Positions 50,729 to 58,828 of a DNA stretch of 64,000 nt are shown piece after piece. A model generated the notes under the pieces. That model was not told where the DNA came from, did not search any database, and was given only the letters and a program-made list of their open reading frames with translations. Made by a program: the position numbers and the translations under genes. This stretch comes from an uncultured Spirochaetia bacterium (lineage in GTDB: Bacteria > Spirochaetota > Spirochaetia > CAKZLE01), in assembly GCA_937125225.1 (NCBI GenBank), contig CAKZLE010000032.1, positions 40,518 to 104,517 on the forward strand, read 5' to 3'. Within the stretch, counting starts at the first letter, position 1. Every line of letters begins with the position of its first letter.

Positions 50729-51478
50729 ATGAGTTTTACGATAATTCCAGCGATCGATCTGATCGATGGTGCCTGTGTCAGATTGACTAAAGGTGATTAT
50801 GATCAGAAGAAGGTCTATGGAGCAGATCCATTGGAGATCGCCAAACAATATGAGGATATCGGGCTACAGAGATTACATCTTGTTGATCTCGATGGAGCGA
50901 GATCTGGTGGGATCGTCAATCAGAAGGTCCTTGAGACTATTACCTCAAAGACCTCTTTGGTCGTAGATTTCGGTGGTGGGATCAAGAGGGACGAAGATAT
51001 ACATATCGCTTTCGAGAGTGGTGCTGCTATGGTCACCGGCGGTTCTATCGCAGTGAAGGACCGTGAGACCTTCTTGCGGTGGCTGCAAAAGTATGGTCCT
51101 GAGAGACTCATTCTCGGAGCTGATGTCAATAATGGACTTGTAGCTGTATCAGGTTGGCAGGAGTCCTCTGATGTGAGAGGTGAGGAGTTGATCCTCTCCT
51201 ACATGAAAGAGGGTATCACTAAGGTCATCAGTACAGAGATCTCTTGTGACGGGATGCTAACAGGTCCCTCCTATGAACTCTATGAGAAGATCTCCTCGAG
51301 CGTGTTCAGTGCAGGCTTCGAAGAGTTGGAGCTTATTGCAAGCGGTGGAGTCTCGGTCCTTGATGATATCATCCGACTCTTTGGTCAGGGACTCTCAGGT
51401 GTGATCGTCGGTAAAGCGATATATGAGGGGAGAATCTCGCTCATGGAGCTTGCGGAATTCCAGGCTAGCTGCCTGTAG
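50729..51478 (+). CDS. hisA: ProFAR isomerase
   Basis: A 249-residue TIM barrel that isomerises ProFAR to PRFAR. The duplicated half-barrel phosphate motifs are present (VDFGGGIKRDED, LIASGGVSVLDDI), with catalytic Asp in PAIDLIDG and Asp in STEISCDGMLTG. GGAGAG precedes the ATG, 13 bases after hisH. Confidence 0.95.
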   Translation: MSFTIIPAIDLIDGACVRLTKGDYDQKKVYGADPLEIAKQYEDIGLQRLHLVDLDGARSGGIVNQKVLETITSKTSLVVDFGGGIKRDEDIHIAFESGAAMVTGGSIAVKDRETFLRWLQKYGPERLILGADVNNGLVAVSGWQESSDVRGEELILSYMKEGITKVISTEISCDGMLTGPSYELYEKISSSVFSAGFEELELIASGGVSVLDDIIRLFGQGLSGVIVGKAIYEGRISLMELAEFQASCL

Positions 51479-51487
51479 GAGATATAG

Positions 51488-52240
51488 ATGTTAGCAAAAC
51501 GAATCATACCCTGTCTCGATATTAAAGATGGCAGAACTGTTAAAGGAATCAATTTCATCGACCTGCGGGATGCCGGTGACCCGGTAGAACTTGGAGCCCT
51601 CTATGCAGAGAAGGGTGCTGATGAACTGACCTTTCTCGATATCACGGCTACTGTCGAGAAACGAAAGACCCTCTCTGAATTAGTGAAGAGGATCTCTGCC
51701 CATATCAATATTCCCTTCACGGTAGGTGGAGGTATTAGAAATGTGGATGACGTGAGAGTCATGCTCGAATCTGGAGCAGATAAGATCTCGATAAACAGCG
51801 AGGCAGTGAAGCATCCCGGTGTGATCGATGAGATGGCACTCGAATTCGGGTCTCAATGTGTAGTATGTGCCGTTGATACCAAATTCAATGGAGAGTTCTG
51901 GGAGGTCTATGTCCATGGAGGCAGGACCCCGACCGGGATCAAGACCATGGAATGGGTAAAAGAGGTCGAATCTAGAGGATCTGGAGAGATTCTCCTGACA
52001 TCGATGGACCATGATGGAACAAAAGATGGATTTGCCGTAGAATTGACAAAAGAGGTGAGTAGAGCCTTATCGATACCGGTGATCGCCTCAGGTGGCGCAG
52101 GTGCGATGGAACATTTTGTCGATATCTTCAAAGAGGGTGAAGCAGATGCGGCGTTAGCTGCTAGTATCTTCCACTTTCATGAGATAGATATCGAAGAGTT
52201 GAAAGAGTATATACGATCGAATGGTGTGACTGTTCGTTAA
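51488..52240 (+). CDS. hisF: Imidazole glycerol phosphate synthase, cyclase subunit
   Basis: A 250-residue TIM barrel paralogous to His[21 protein letters not shown] opens it (catalytic Asp in CLDIKDG), [12 protein letters not shown] and [13 protein letters not shown] bind phosphate, and [12 protein letters not shown] carries the second catalytic Asp. With HisH it makes IGP and AICAR. GGAG lies 6 bases before the ATG, 9 bases after hisA. Confidence 0.96.
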   Translation: MLAKRIIPCLDIKDGRTVKGINFIDLRDAGDPVELGALYAEKGADELTFLDITATVEKRKTLSELVKRISAHINIPFTVGGGIRNVDDVRVMLESGADKISINSEAVKHPGVIDEMALEFGSQCVVCAVDTKFNGEFWEVYVHGGRTPTGIKTMEWVKEVESRGSGEILLTSMDHDGTKDGFAVELTKEVSRALSIPVIASGGAGAMEHFVDIFKEGEADAALAASIFHFHEIDIEELKEYIRSNGVTVR

Positions 52241-52259
52241 CCAATAGAAGGAGAGAAAG

Positions 52260-52877
52260 ATGAAGATTGGAAATAGAGAGGTAGACTTCTCAAAGGGACT
52301 TGTCCCTGCTGTCGTACAGGATGCAGTGACTCATAAGGTGTTGATGCTTGCCTATATGAACGAGGAGTCTCTTCAGAAGACTTTGGATACAAAACTCGTG
52401 ACATTCTACTCAAGAAGCAGAGAGAAGCTGTGGACGAAGGGAGAGACCTCTGGTAACGTTCTCAATCTCAGAGATATCAAGGTCGATTGTGACGGAGATA
52501 CGCTTCTCGTCTCAGTAGTCCCTGCAGGACCGGTCTGCCACTTAGGTGATGATACCTGTTTTGAAGAGACCAATGATCCTCAAGAGCATGAGGGACTCGA
52601 TTTCTTCGCATATCTTGAAGGGGTGATCCAGGACAGGAAGACCTATCCGATCGAGGGGTCCTATACCAACCATCTGTTTGATAAGGGTGTGAACAAGATC
52701 GCCCAGAAGGTGGGGGAAGAGGCTGTGGAGTTGGTCATCGAGGCAAAAGATGATAACAAGGAGCTATTTCTCGGTGAAGCTGCAGATCTTATGTATCACC
52801 TACTTGTCCTACTCGCACATAAGGAGTATACGACTGAAGAGGTCCTTGCGGTCCTCAAGGCAAGACACTCCCGTTAA
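52260..52877 (+). CDS. hisI: Bifunctional PR-AMP cyclohydrolase / PR-ATP pyrophosphatase
   Basis: A 205-residue HisIE fusion. The N-terminal HisI part has MLAYMNEESL, TFYSRSREKLWTKGETSGN and metal-binding DCDGDTLL and GPVCHLGDDTCF. The C-terminal HisE part (about 112-205) has YTNHLFDKGVNKIAQKVGEEA and LFLGEAADLMYHLLVLL. These catalyse steps 2 and 3. Last gene of the operon, with AAGGAG upstream. No strong terminator follows; a weak GAGAG/CTCTT hairpin near 52899 is the best candidate. Confidence 0.96.
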   Translation: MKIGNREVDFSKGLVPAVVQDAVTHKVLMLAYMNEESLQKTLDTKLVTFYSRSREKLWTKGETSGNVLNLRDIKVDCDGDTLLVSVVPAGPVCHLGDDTCFEETNDPQEHEGLDFFAYLEGVIQDRKTYPIEGSYTNHLFDKGVNKIAQKVGEEAVELVIEAKDDNKELFLGEAADLMYHLLVLLAHKEYTTEEVLAVLKARHSR

Positions 52878-53024
52878 TGAGAGAATTGTAGAGTATCCTG
52901 AGAGTTTTGCTCTTTTCAATATGTAGGATTCTTGATAGGGTACTAGCGTTGTATTATTCCTTTGAGTCAAAAAAGATGTCAGTGCTCATAAAAGAGGGTA
53001 TGATGCGTAAATATAGGAGAGAAT

Positions 53025-53489
53025 ATGAATATTATTGAGAACAGTGTAGTAGAGATGCACTATACCCTTACTGATGATCAGGCGATCACGATCGATACAT
53101 CAGAAGGAAAAGACCCATTATCTTTCATCTATGGATCAGGGATGATCATTCCTGGCCTAGAGAAGGAACTCAAAGACAAGACTGACGGAGACAAACTCTC
53201 AGTCGTTGTTCAACCCGAAGAGGGCTATGGTGTCTATAACGATCAACTTATCGGTGAAGTTGCTAAGAACCTGTTTCAGGATGATCTTGAGCTTCAGGTA
53301 GGTATGCCTGTTCAAGCTCAGAATCAAGATGGATCAGTACAGGTACTGACCGTTGCCGAAGTCAAAGAGGAGACTGTCGTTCTTGATGGGAACCATCCAC
53401 TTGCTGGAAAGGTCCTCAACTTCGAGATCGAGATCGTTTCAGTTCGAGAAGCTTCAGCTGAAGAACTCGAACATGGACATGTTCATTAG
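53025..53489 (+). CDS. slyD: SlyD-type FKBP peptidyl-prolyl isomerase
   Basis: A 154-residue cytosolic FKBP with an inserted IF chaperone flap. The FKBP part is split: VVEMHYTLTDDQ, FIYGSGMIIPGLEKEL and, after the flap (about 70-120), LDGNHPLAGKVLNFEIEIV. The C-terminal tail is short (EELEHGHVH), so the long His-rich metal-binding tail of E. coli SlyD is reduced to three His. It is a folding helper. A TATGAT at about 52999 with a weak -35 could drive it. A strong terminator follows at 53526. Confidence 0.93.
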   Translation: MNIIENSVVEMHYTLTDDQAITIDTSEGKDPLSFIYGSGMIIPGLEKELKDKTDGDKLSVVVQPEEGYGVYNDQLIGEVAKNLFQDDLELQVGMPVQAQNQDGSVQVLTVAEVKEETVVLDGNHPLAGKVLNFEIEIVSVREASAEELEHGHVH

Positions 53490-53525
53490 AAACTGAAATA
53501 GGCAAGACATGGTACTTAGGTACTG

Positions 53526-53570
53526 AAAAGGCGAATGGATCATGTGATCTCATTCGCCTTTACTGTTTTT
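53526..53570 (+). terminator. Terminator after slyD (copy 1 of a duplicated element)
   Basis: AAAGGCGAATG...CATTCGCCTTT with inner GATCA/TGATC pairing, then TACTGTTTTT. The 36 bases 53526-53561 are identical to 54562-54597. Confidence 0.9.
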
Positions 53571-53668
53571 AGCCCATATGACAGGAACTTTACTTTCTCC
53601 TGCAGTTTGATTATCTTCTTCTCATATAACTACTACAAAAAAACAATTAATACCATGGAGGTATAGTG

Positions 53669-54529
53669 GTGAGAAGAAATATGATCTTAGCGAGCTTCTT
53701 GTTTGTCCTATTTGGACTGACCGGTATATATGCAGGAGATGATGATTCTCTGATAAATAGAGAAGATTCACCGATACAGTTCTTTGGGGAATATGAGACG
53801 GGATTCTTTGGAGTTACCGGCCATACCCTACAGATCGGGGATTCAGGTACGAACTTCAACTATGTGACACAAGGTGGTCAGGATATACTTCTACCCTTTG
53901 AACGATTCACTGTTGGTGCGACCCTGTATGATAGACACAGGATATCTTTACTGTATCAACCTCTAGAGGTGAATACTCAAGTGAATTTCCGAGATCCGGT
54001 CACTATTGATGATGTGACGTTCGCTAGTGGTACTGCCATGAATCTGAAATATGGTTTCCCCTTCTATCGAGTTTCCTACTCCTATGATGTGATCGATGAT
54101 CCTGATCTTGTATTAGGGGTAGGCGCTGCTCTTCAGATAAGAGATGCCTCCATAGTCTTCAGTTCTGTCGATGGTGAGGATCTCACAGTCTCCCAGAATG
54201 TCGGTCCTGTACCTGCTCTACATATCTATTCCAGATGGGAGCTCCCCTCTGGAATAAATCTTAGTGCAGACATCACCGGTCTGTATGCCTCCTCAGCGAT
54301 CATCAACGGTGCAAGTTTCGAGTTCGAAGGCTCGATCCTCGACGCATCCCTACGAATGGGGTATAGATTGAAACATGATATGGAGCTCTTCGGTAACCTG
54401 AGGTTTCTCGGTGGGACTGCTACAGGGACAAGCGAATACGACAACTCTTCCTGGTCTGAATCTATTGAACAGTATACATCCAATAATCTTGGAACGGTAT
54501 CTGCGACCGTTGGCCTTACGATTCGTTAA
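53669..54529 (+). CDS. Predicted outer-membrane beta-barrel protein
   Basis: A 286-residue exported protein. The signal peptide (about 1-22) ends TGIYAG, and the rest is a run of alternating hydrophobic strands with short turns (for example RISLLYQPLEV, FYRVSYSYDV, DASLRMGYRL, GTVSATVGLTIR), typical of a small barrel of about 10-12 strands. No named family is recognised. The start is one of two adjacent GTG codons (53666, 53669); the second has GGAGG at 7-base spacing and is preferred. The gene stands alone, framed by two copies of the same terminator, which suggests it was inserted or duplicated as a unit. Confidence 0.72.
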   Translation: MRRNMILASFLFVLFGLTGIYAGDDDSLINREDSPIQFFGEYETGFFGVTGHTLQIGDSGTNFNYVTQGGQDILLPFERFTVGATLYDRHRISLLYQPLEVNTQVNFRDPVTIDDVTFASGTAMNLKYGFPFYRVSYSYDVIDDPDLVLGVGAALQIRDASIVFSSVDGEDLTVSQNVGPVPALHIYSRWELPSGINLSADITGLYASSAIINGASFEFEGSILDASLRMGYRLKHDMELFGNLRFLGGTATGTSEYDNSSWSESIEQYTSNNLGTVSATVGLTIR

Positions 54530-54561
54530 GCTTATGAGTCATTGATACAGACTAGACGTGA

Positions 54562-54606
54562 AAAAGGCGAATGGATCATGTGATCTCATTCGCCTTTTAC
54601 TTTTTT
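54562..54606 (+). terminator. Terminator after the barrel gene (copy 2 of a duplicated element)
   Basis: The same hairpin as at 53526, identical over 36 bases, followed by TACTTTTTTAG. It also ends 60 bases from the convergent proW stop. Confidence 0.9.
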
Positions 54607-54666
54607 AGTTATGTATAAGACTCCCCCGTATTCTGGGAAGAATCTAAGTTCTATTGGATCATCCGA

Positions 54667-55509
54667 CTATTTCTTGACAGATAATGAGTGAGTGATCCTG
54701 TCGATGATGATCGCTAGGAATACGATAGAGATACCGGCTTCGAACCCTCTTCCTACCTCGATCCTATTGATCGCTAAGAGGACTTCCATTCCGAGTCCCT
54801 TGGCTCCGATCATTGATCCAATCACAACCATCGCTAATGCCATCATCGTAGTCTGGTTTATTCCGACCATGATAGATGGTTTGGCTAGAGGTAGTTGAAC
54901 ATCCTTGAGGATCTGGTTCGGGGTAGCTCCAAAGGCTTTTGCCGCCTCGACAGCCTCTTTATCGACAGTCCTGATACCAACATTCGTCAAACGAATGACT
55001 GGAGGGGCTGCATAGATGATCGTAGCGAACATAGCAGGGACCTTTCCCATACCGAAGAACATCAACGCTGGTATCAGATATACGAAACTCGGCATGGTCT
55101 GCATAGCATCGAGTAACGGCTGCAGTATTCGTTGAGCTCTATCACTTCTTGCCATATGGATCCCCGTGGGGAGACCAACAAGAAGGGAGAAGAATACCGA
55201 TGCGATAACAAGACTCAAGGTCCTCATCGCTAGCTCCCAATACCCGAAGGTCCCAATGATGAACATGAGGATCATGAACAGGATACCTGTTCTCATCTTT
55301 CCGATGAGTTTCCATCCTGCAAGGCCGACAAGTAGTATGATCACGAACCAAGGTACATATAGGAAGATCTTCTCGAAGAAGAGTACTACCTGAAGGATAA
55401 GGAATCCAACAGCATCAAAGAAGCCTGCTAGATTGCTCAGGAGCCAATCCATGATGGTGTCTACGAGTTTGGCTAGTGGTATATCAATGACTTCTGGGAA
55501 ATCAATCAT
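54667..55509 (-). CDS. proW: Glycine betaine/proline ABC transporter permease
   Basis: A 280-residue inner-membrane permease of the ProW/OpuAB type with about six membrane segments and the ABC-coupling EAA loop EAAKAFGATPNQILKDVQLPLAKPSIM (shown around residues 185-211). The N-terminal helix region (IPLAKLVDTIMDWLLSN) is like ProW. With ProV and ProX it imports glycine betaine or related compatible solutes. It overlaps proV by 8 bases and is last in the proX-V-W operon. Confidence 0.93.
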   Translation of the reverse strand: MIDFPEVIDIPLAKLVDTIMDWLLSNLAGFFDAVGFLILQVVLFFEKIFLYVPWFVIILLVGLAGWKLIGKMRTGILFMILMFIIGTFGYWELAMRTLSLVIASVFFSLLVGLPTGIHMARSDRAQRILQPLLDAMQTMPSFVYLIPALMFFGMGKVPAMFATIIYAAPPVIRLTNVGIRTVDKEAVEAAKAFGATPNQILKDVQLPLAKPSIMVGINQTTMMALAMVVIGSMIGAKGLGMEVLLAINRIEVGRGFEAGISIVFLAIIIDRITHSLSVKK

Positions 55510-56728
55510 GAGTCTCTCCTTCAGCAGGTGCTATCGATTCGAATATGTGGTCGGTGGTCACCTTACCTTTGAACCGGCCGTTCTCATCGACGACGGGGAT
55601 AGGATAGGGGTTCTCCGATACGATAGAGAATAGATCCTCTAAGATCGTATCTTCGGTCACGGACGTGATCTGCTTTATTGATGACATAGGGATCACCTTT
55701 GGTTTTTCTGGACTTGCAAGAAGCCGTTCAAGCTCCTTGTCCTTTATGACACCAAGGAACTTATGTCTCTTGTCGACAACAAACGACGCCTTTCGCTTAT
55801 TCGAACGCATAAGGGTTAGAGCCGTCTTTGGCCCCTCCCATGCATAGACGAGTGTAGATGGCGCATCCATGATACTACCGGCTGTGATGACCTTTGCTGG
55901 AGATGCGTCCTGAACGAACTCCTGTACATAATCATCTGCAGGATCTGTTACGATCTCCTCAGGGGTTCCCACCTGTACGACCTCTCCATTACGTAGAATG
56001 GCGATCTGATCCCCGAGTTTCAGTGCCTCATGTAGGTCATGAGTAACGAAGACGATAGTCTTCTGCATCTTTTCCTGGAGCTCCACGAGCTCATCCTGCA
56101 TCTGTCTTCTGATCAATGGATCTAACCCACTGAAGGGTTCATCCATCAGGAGAATATCTGGATCATTGGAAAGGGCTCTCGCAAGACCTACACGCTGCTG
56201 CATACCACCACTCAAAGAGCCGGGATAATAATCTTCCCAGCCCTTGAGACCTACAGTCTCAAGAGTCCTCATGGCCTTAGCATAACGTTCTCCCTTTGGG
56301 ACCCCTTTGATCTTCAGCCCATAGGCTGCATTATCGAGGACCGTCTGGTGTGGGAGTAGACCGTAGTTCTGAAAGACCATACCAAAGGTGGATCTTCTGA
56401 AATTGAGCATCTGCTCATTGTTCATCTTCGTGATCTCTTGACCTTTGATCTTGATAGATCCCGAAGTTGAGTTGATCAGGCTTATCAGGGCCCGTATGAG
56501 GGTGGACTTGCCACTACCTGATAGTCCCATGAGGATATAGAATTCACCTTTCTTGATCTCGAGATTGATATCTCTCATCCCGATGATACAATTGGTCTTC
56601 TTCTGTATCTCTTCTTTTGATTTGTTCTCTAGTTTTTTCTGAAAGACCCTTTTCGGGTCCTTCCCATAGATCTTCCATAGGTTCTCTATTTTGATCAATG
56701 GTTCTGTTGTCTCTTGTTCCATCTCCAT
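55502..56728 (-). CDS. proV: Glycine betaine/proline ABC transporter ATPase with CBS domains
   Basis: A 408-residue ATPase. Walker A is GLSGSGKSTL, Q-loop VFQNYGLLPH, signature LSGGMQQRVGLARAL, Walker B ILLMDEPFSGLDP and switch His VTHD. Two C-terminal CBS domains (about 285-400, AGSIMDAPS... and MSSIKQITSV...) match the ionic-strength-sensing CBS pair of OpuA/ProV. The N-terminal ProV-specific YGKDPKRVF is present. I place the start at ATG 56728, 2 bases after the proX stop; the open frame extends 16 codons into proX. No clear Shine-Dalgarno, so translation may be coupled to proX. Confidence 0.94.
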   Translation of the reverse strand: MEMEQETTEPLIKIENLWKIYGKDPKRVFQKKLENKSKEEIQKKTNCIIGMRDINLEIKKGEFYILMGLSGSGKSTLIRALISLINSTSGSIKIKGQEITKMNNEQMLNFRRSTFGMVFQNYGLLPHQTVLDNAAYGLKIKGVPKGERYAKAMRTLETVGLKGWEDYYPGSLSGGMQQRVGLARALSNDPDILLMDEPFSGLDPLIRRQMQDELVELQEKMQKTIVFVTHDLHEALKLGDQIAILRNGEVVQVGTPEEIVTDPADDYVQEFVQDASPAKVITAGSIMDAPSTLVYAWEGPKTALTLMRSNKRKASFVVDKRHKFLGVIKDKELERLLASPEKPKVIPMSSIKQITSVTEDTILEDLFSIVSENPYPIPVVDENGRFKGKVTTDHIFESIAPAEGETHD

Positions 56729-56730
56729 GC

Positions 56731-57678
56731 CTATAGTGCAGCCTGTACTTTCTTCGCTACATCGGCAGATACCCATTTGGTCCAGATATCAGTCTTCTCT
56801 TTAAGGAACCAGATAGCAGTCTCTTCAGAAGAGAGAGAATCATCATCCATCTTCGCTAAGAACTCATTGTTCTGATCTACTGTTGTCGAATAGGCTTTCA
56901 GGATCTCAACGATATCTGGTGCTGTATTAAGAAGGTCGTTGTTGACGAGGATATTGACCTTTGCAGGATCATATTCTGATCCAGGGAGTCTGACCATGTC
57001 TAGTTTTCCAAGAATAGCTGTTGGTGCCCAGTAGTATCCCACCCAAGGTTCCTGTTTCTTATATGAACCGACCATAGAGCCTGCTAGAGCTGCATTAGAC
57101 CCTGCGATACTGAGATTGAAAGTTCCTTCAAGATCATTTTCTTCGAAGATCTCCTCTGAGATCATCATCTGTGACCATCCTGCGACTCCACCATAGATAA
57201 CACCTTTTGAAGGATCTTCTGGATCTTTGAACAAGTGAGCATATTTAGGAAGGTCTGCTACACTCTTGAGATTTGGAGCTAGAGCATCAGGTCCTTCGAT
57301 AAGGTATCGTGGAACCCACCAGCCCTGTGGAGCATCCGGCATGTTCTGTCCAAGGTCGGTGAAGCTTCCTTCAGCGATTCCCTTGTCATAGACCTCTTTG
57401 AAGTTATTGTGCCATGATTCCATATCTACATCGATATCTCCCTGCATCAATCCATTGATTATTGGAAGAGTATCTCCTGGAATGTAGTCTGCTTTATAAC
57501 CTTCAAGGCCGTTTTCGATGATAAATCCCATGATTCTGTTGTGAACCTGGACGCTGTCCCAGGAGACGTCTCCGAAGACGATAGTCTGTGTTCCGGCAGC
57601 TTCCTGCTGTCCACCTGCAGTGGCGCCTGCAAGAATACATATGAGCAGTACTACTGCAATCATTAATGTTTTTTTCAT
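56731..57678 (-). CDS. proX: Glycine betaine-binding periplasmic protein
   Basis: A 315-residue OpuAC-family binding protein with signal peptide (about 1-22). The mature part starts with GGQQEAAGTQTIVFGDVSWDSVQ, cited in part. Aromatic betaine-cage candidates occur in SWDS, MESWHNNF, QGWWVPRY and GYYWAPTAI. There is no lipobox Cys, unusual for a spirochaete binding protein. The preferred start is ATG 57678 with GAGGG 5 bases upstream; the ATG four codons earlier overlaps that site. First gene of the operon; divergent from a MarR gene likely to regulate it. Confidence 0.94.
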   Translation of the reverse strand: MKKTLMIAVVLLICILAGATAGGQQEAAGTQTIVFGDVSWDSVQVHNRIMGFIIENGLEGYKADYIPGDTLPIINGLMQGDIDVDMESWHNNFKEVYDKGIAEGSFTDLGQNMPDAPQGWWVPRYLIEGPDALAPNLKSVADLPKYAHLFKDPEDPSKGVIYGGVAGWSQMMISEEIFEENDLEGTFNLSIAGSNAALAGSMVGSYKKQEPWVGYYWAPTAILGKLDMVRLPGSEYDPAKVNILVNNDLLNTAPDIVEILKAYSTTVDQNNEFLAKMDDDSLSSEETAIWFLKEKTDIWTKWVSADVAKKVQAAL

Positions 57679-57711
57679 TTTTTCCCTCATTAGTGTTTTA
57701 GAATATTTACA

Positions 57712-57741
57712 ATACTAAAGAAAATATGTATATATTGTCAA
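57712..57741 (-). promoter_or_regulatory. Promoter of the proXVW operon
   Basis: On the minus strand: TTGACA (57741-57736), an 18-base spacer and TAGTAT (57717-57712). The -10 box lies within a 12-base sequence repeated upstream of the marR gene. Confidence 0.65.
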
Positions 57742-57866
57742 GAGCAGTGGCAAAGTAGATGGTGTTATAATAGTTTAAAATAGAATAATATGGCTTTTAT
57801 AAATCTAAATATGCCAAATAGGTGTTAAAATACATACAATACGAATAGTTAGACTACTAAAGAAAA
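57713..57866. repeat. Two direct copies of TACTAAAGAAAA in the proX-marR gap
   Basis: TACTAAAGAAAA occurs at 57713-57724 and 57855-57866, one over the proX -10 box and one upstream of the divergent marR. The whole gap (57679-57922) is very AT-rich. The copies are candidate binding sites for the MarR protein. Confidence 0.4.
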
Positions 57867-57922
57867 AAATATATTTTATAATGAATAAATAGTGATATAC
57901 TATTTTTTTAATTGAGGTGATC

Positions 57923-58399
57923 ATGGAACAGTTAGAGATAGTCGAAGATGTGTTTGTTGCTTTACGAAAAATAGATCGTGCAATTGATATCCATTCAAAG
58001 AAGCTTGCGAAGAGGTATGGTCTTACCGGTCCTCAGCTTATGGTCTTGAAAGAGATCAAGAAATCGGCAGATACTCCTATTTCTCAGATATCGAGAAATA
58101 TCAGTCTTTCTCAGGCTACCGTCACAAGTATCCTTGATAGATTAGAGAAACAGGGTTTTGCCAAACGCCAGCGTAGCAGTATCGATAAACGTAAGGTGAA
58201 TCTCTGTCTGACGGAGAAGGCGATACAGGTCCTCAGTTCGAATCCCACGATTCTTCAGGAGGAGTTCTACGATGAGTTCGAGAAACTCGAGGAGTGGGAG
58301 AAGACCATGATCCTATCTTCCCTCCAACGACTCAGTAGTATGTTGAATGCAGAGAACATCAAAGTCGAACCGGTGCTTATCACAGGTCTCATTGAGTAG
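57923..58399 (+). CDS. MarR-family regulator, probably of compatible-solute uptake
   Basis: A 158-residue MarR protein: dimerisation helices, then the winged helix with TPISQISRNISLSQATVTSILDRLEKQGF in two parts (about 50-80) and wing RQRSSIDKRKVNL. The start is ATG 57923 with GAGG 5 bases upstream. It is divergent from proX. MarR/GbsR-type repressors of glycine-betaine systems are known, so control of proXVW is plausible (inference). Downstream, arfB begins 9 bases after the stop. Confidence 0.9.
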   Translation: MEQLEIVEDVFVALRKIDRAIDIHSKKLAKRYGLTGPQLMVLKEIKKSADTPISQISRNISLSQATVTSILDRLEKQGFAKRQRSSIDKRKVNLCLTEKAIQVLSSNPTILQEEFYDEFEKLEEWEKTMILSSLQRLSSMLNAENIKVEPVLITGLIE

Positions 58400-58408
58400 G
58401 GTGTGATT

Positions 58409-58828
58409 GTGGATCTTCATATGTTGAAAGAAGAGATCGAAGCGAAGGGGACGTTCTCGTTTTCCCGATCAAGTGGCCCTGGTGGTCAGAATGTGAACAA
58501 GGTGAACAGTAAAGTCCTGTTGACCCTCAATATAGACTCTCTGACCTGTATCAATGATGAACAGCGATCACGAATCAGAGAGAGATTGAAGAATCGGATG
58601 AACTCTTCAGGAGAATTATATCTTCAGATTCAGGAAGAGCGATCACAGTTGCAGAACCGTGAACGGGCCGTTCGAAGGATGGCAGACCTTATTGAGACTG
58701 CTATGAAGAGACAGGTGAAACGAAGGGCTACACGGCCTTCGAAGGCTGCTCATAAGAGACGACTTGATAAGAAGAAGATCCAAAGCCGTAAGAAGAGTTC
58801 CAGGGGTAGGGTCTCTCAAGACTCATGA
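58409..58828 (+). CDS. arfB: ArfB-like peptidyl-tRNA hydrolase (ribosome rescue)
   Basis: A 139-residue protein with the class I release-factor catalytic motif SSGPGGQNVNKVNSKV and a strongly basic C-terminal tail (about 95-139, rich in Arg/Lys), the part that enters the empty mRNA channel in ArfB/YaeJ. It frees stalled ribosomes by hydrolysing peptidyl-tRNA. The start is a GTG; 58409 has AGG about 7 bases upstream and is preferred over the GTG at 58403. The 3' end overlaps the next gene by four bases. Confidence 0.9.
   Translation: MDLHMLKEEIEAKGTFSFSRSSGPGGQNVNKVNSKVLLTLNIDSLTCINDEQRSRIRERLKNRMNSSGELYLQIQEERSQLQNRERAVRRMADLIETAMKRQVKRRATRPSKAAHKRRLDKKKIQSRKKSSRGRVSQDS

Noticed and set aside
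52899..52917. GAGAG/CTCTT hairpin after hisI as the his operon terminator
   Set aside because: Stem of about four to five pairs with a short T-run; not strong enough to annotate as a feature.
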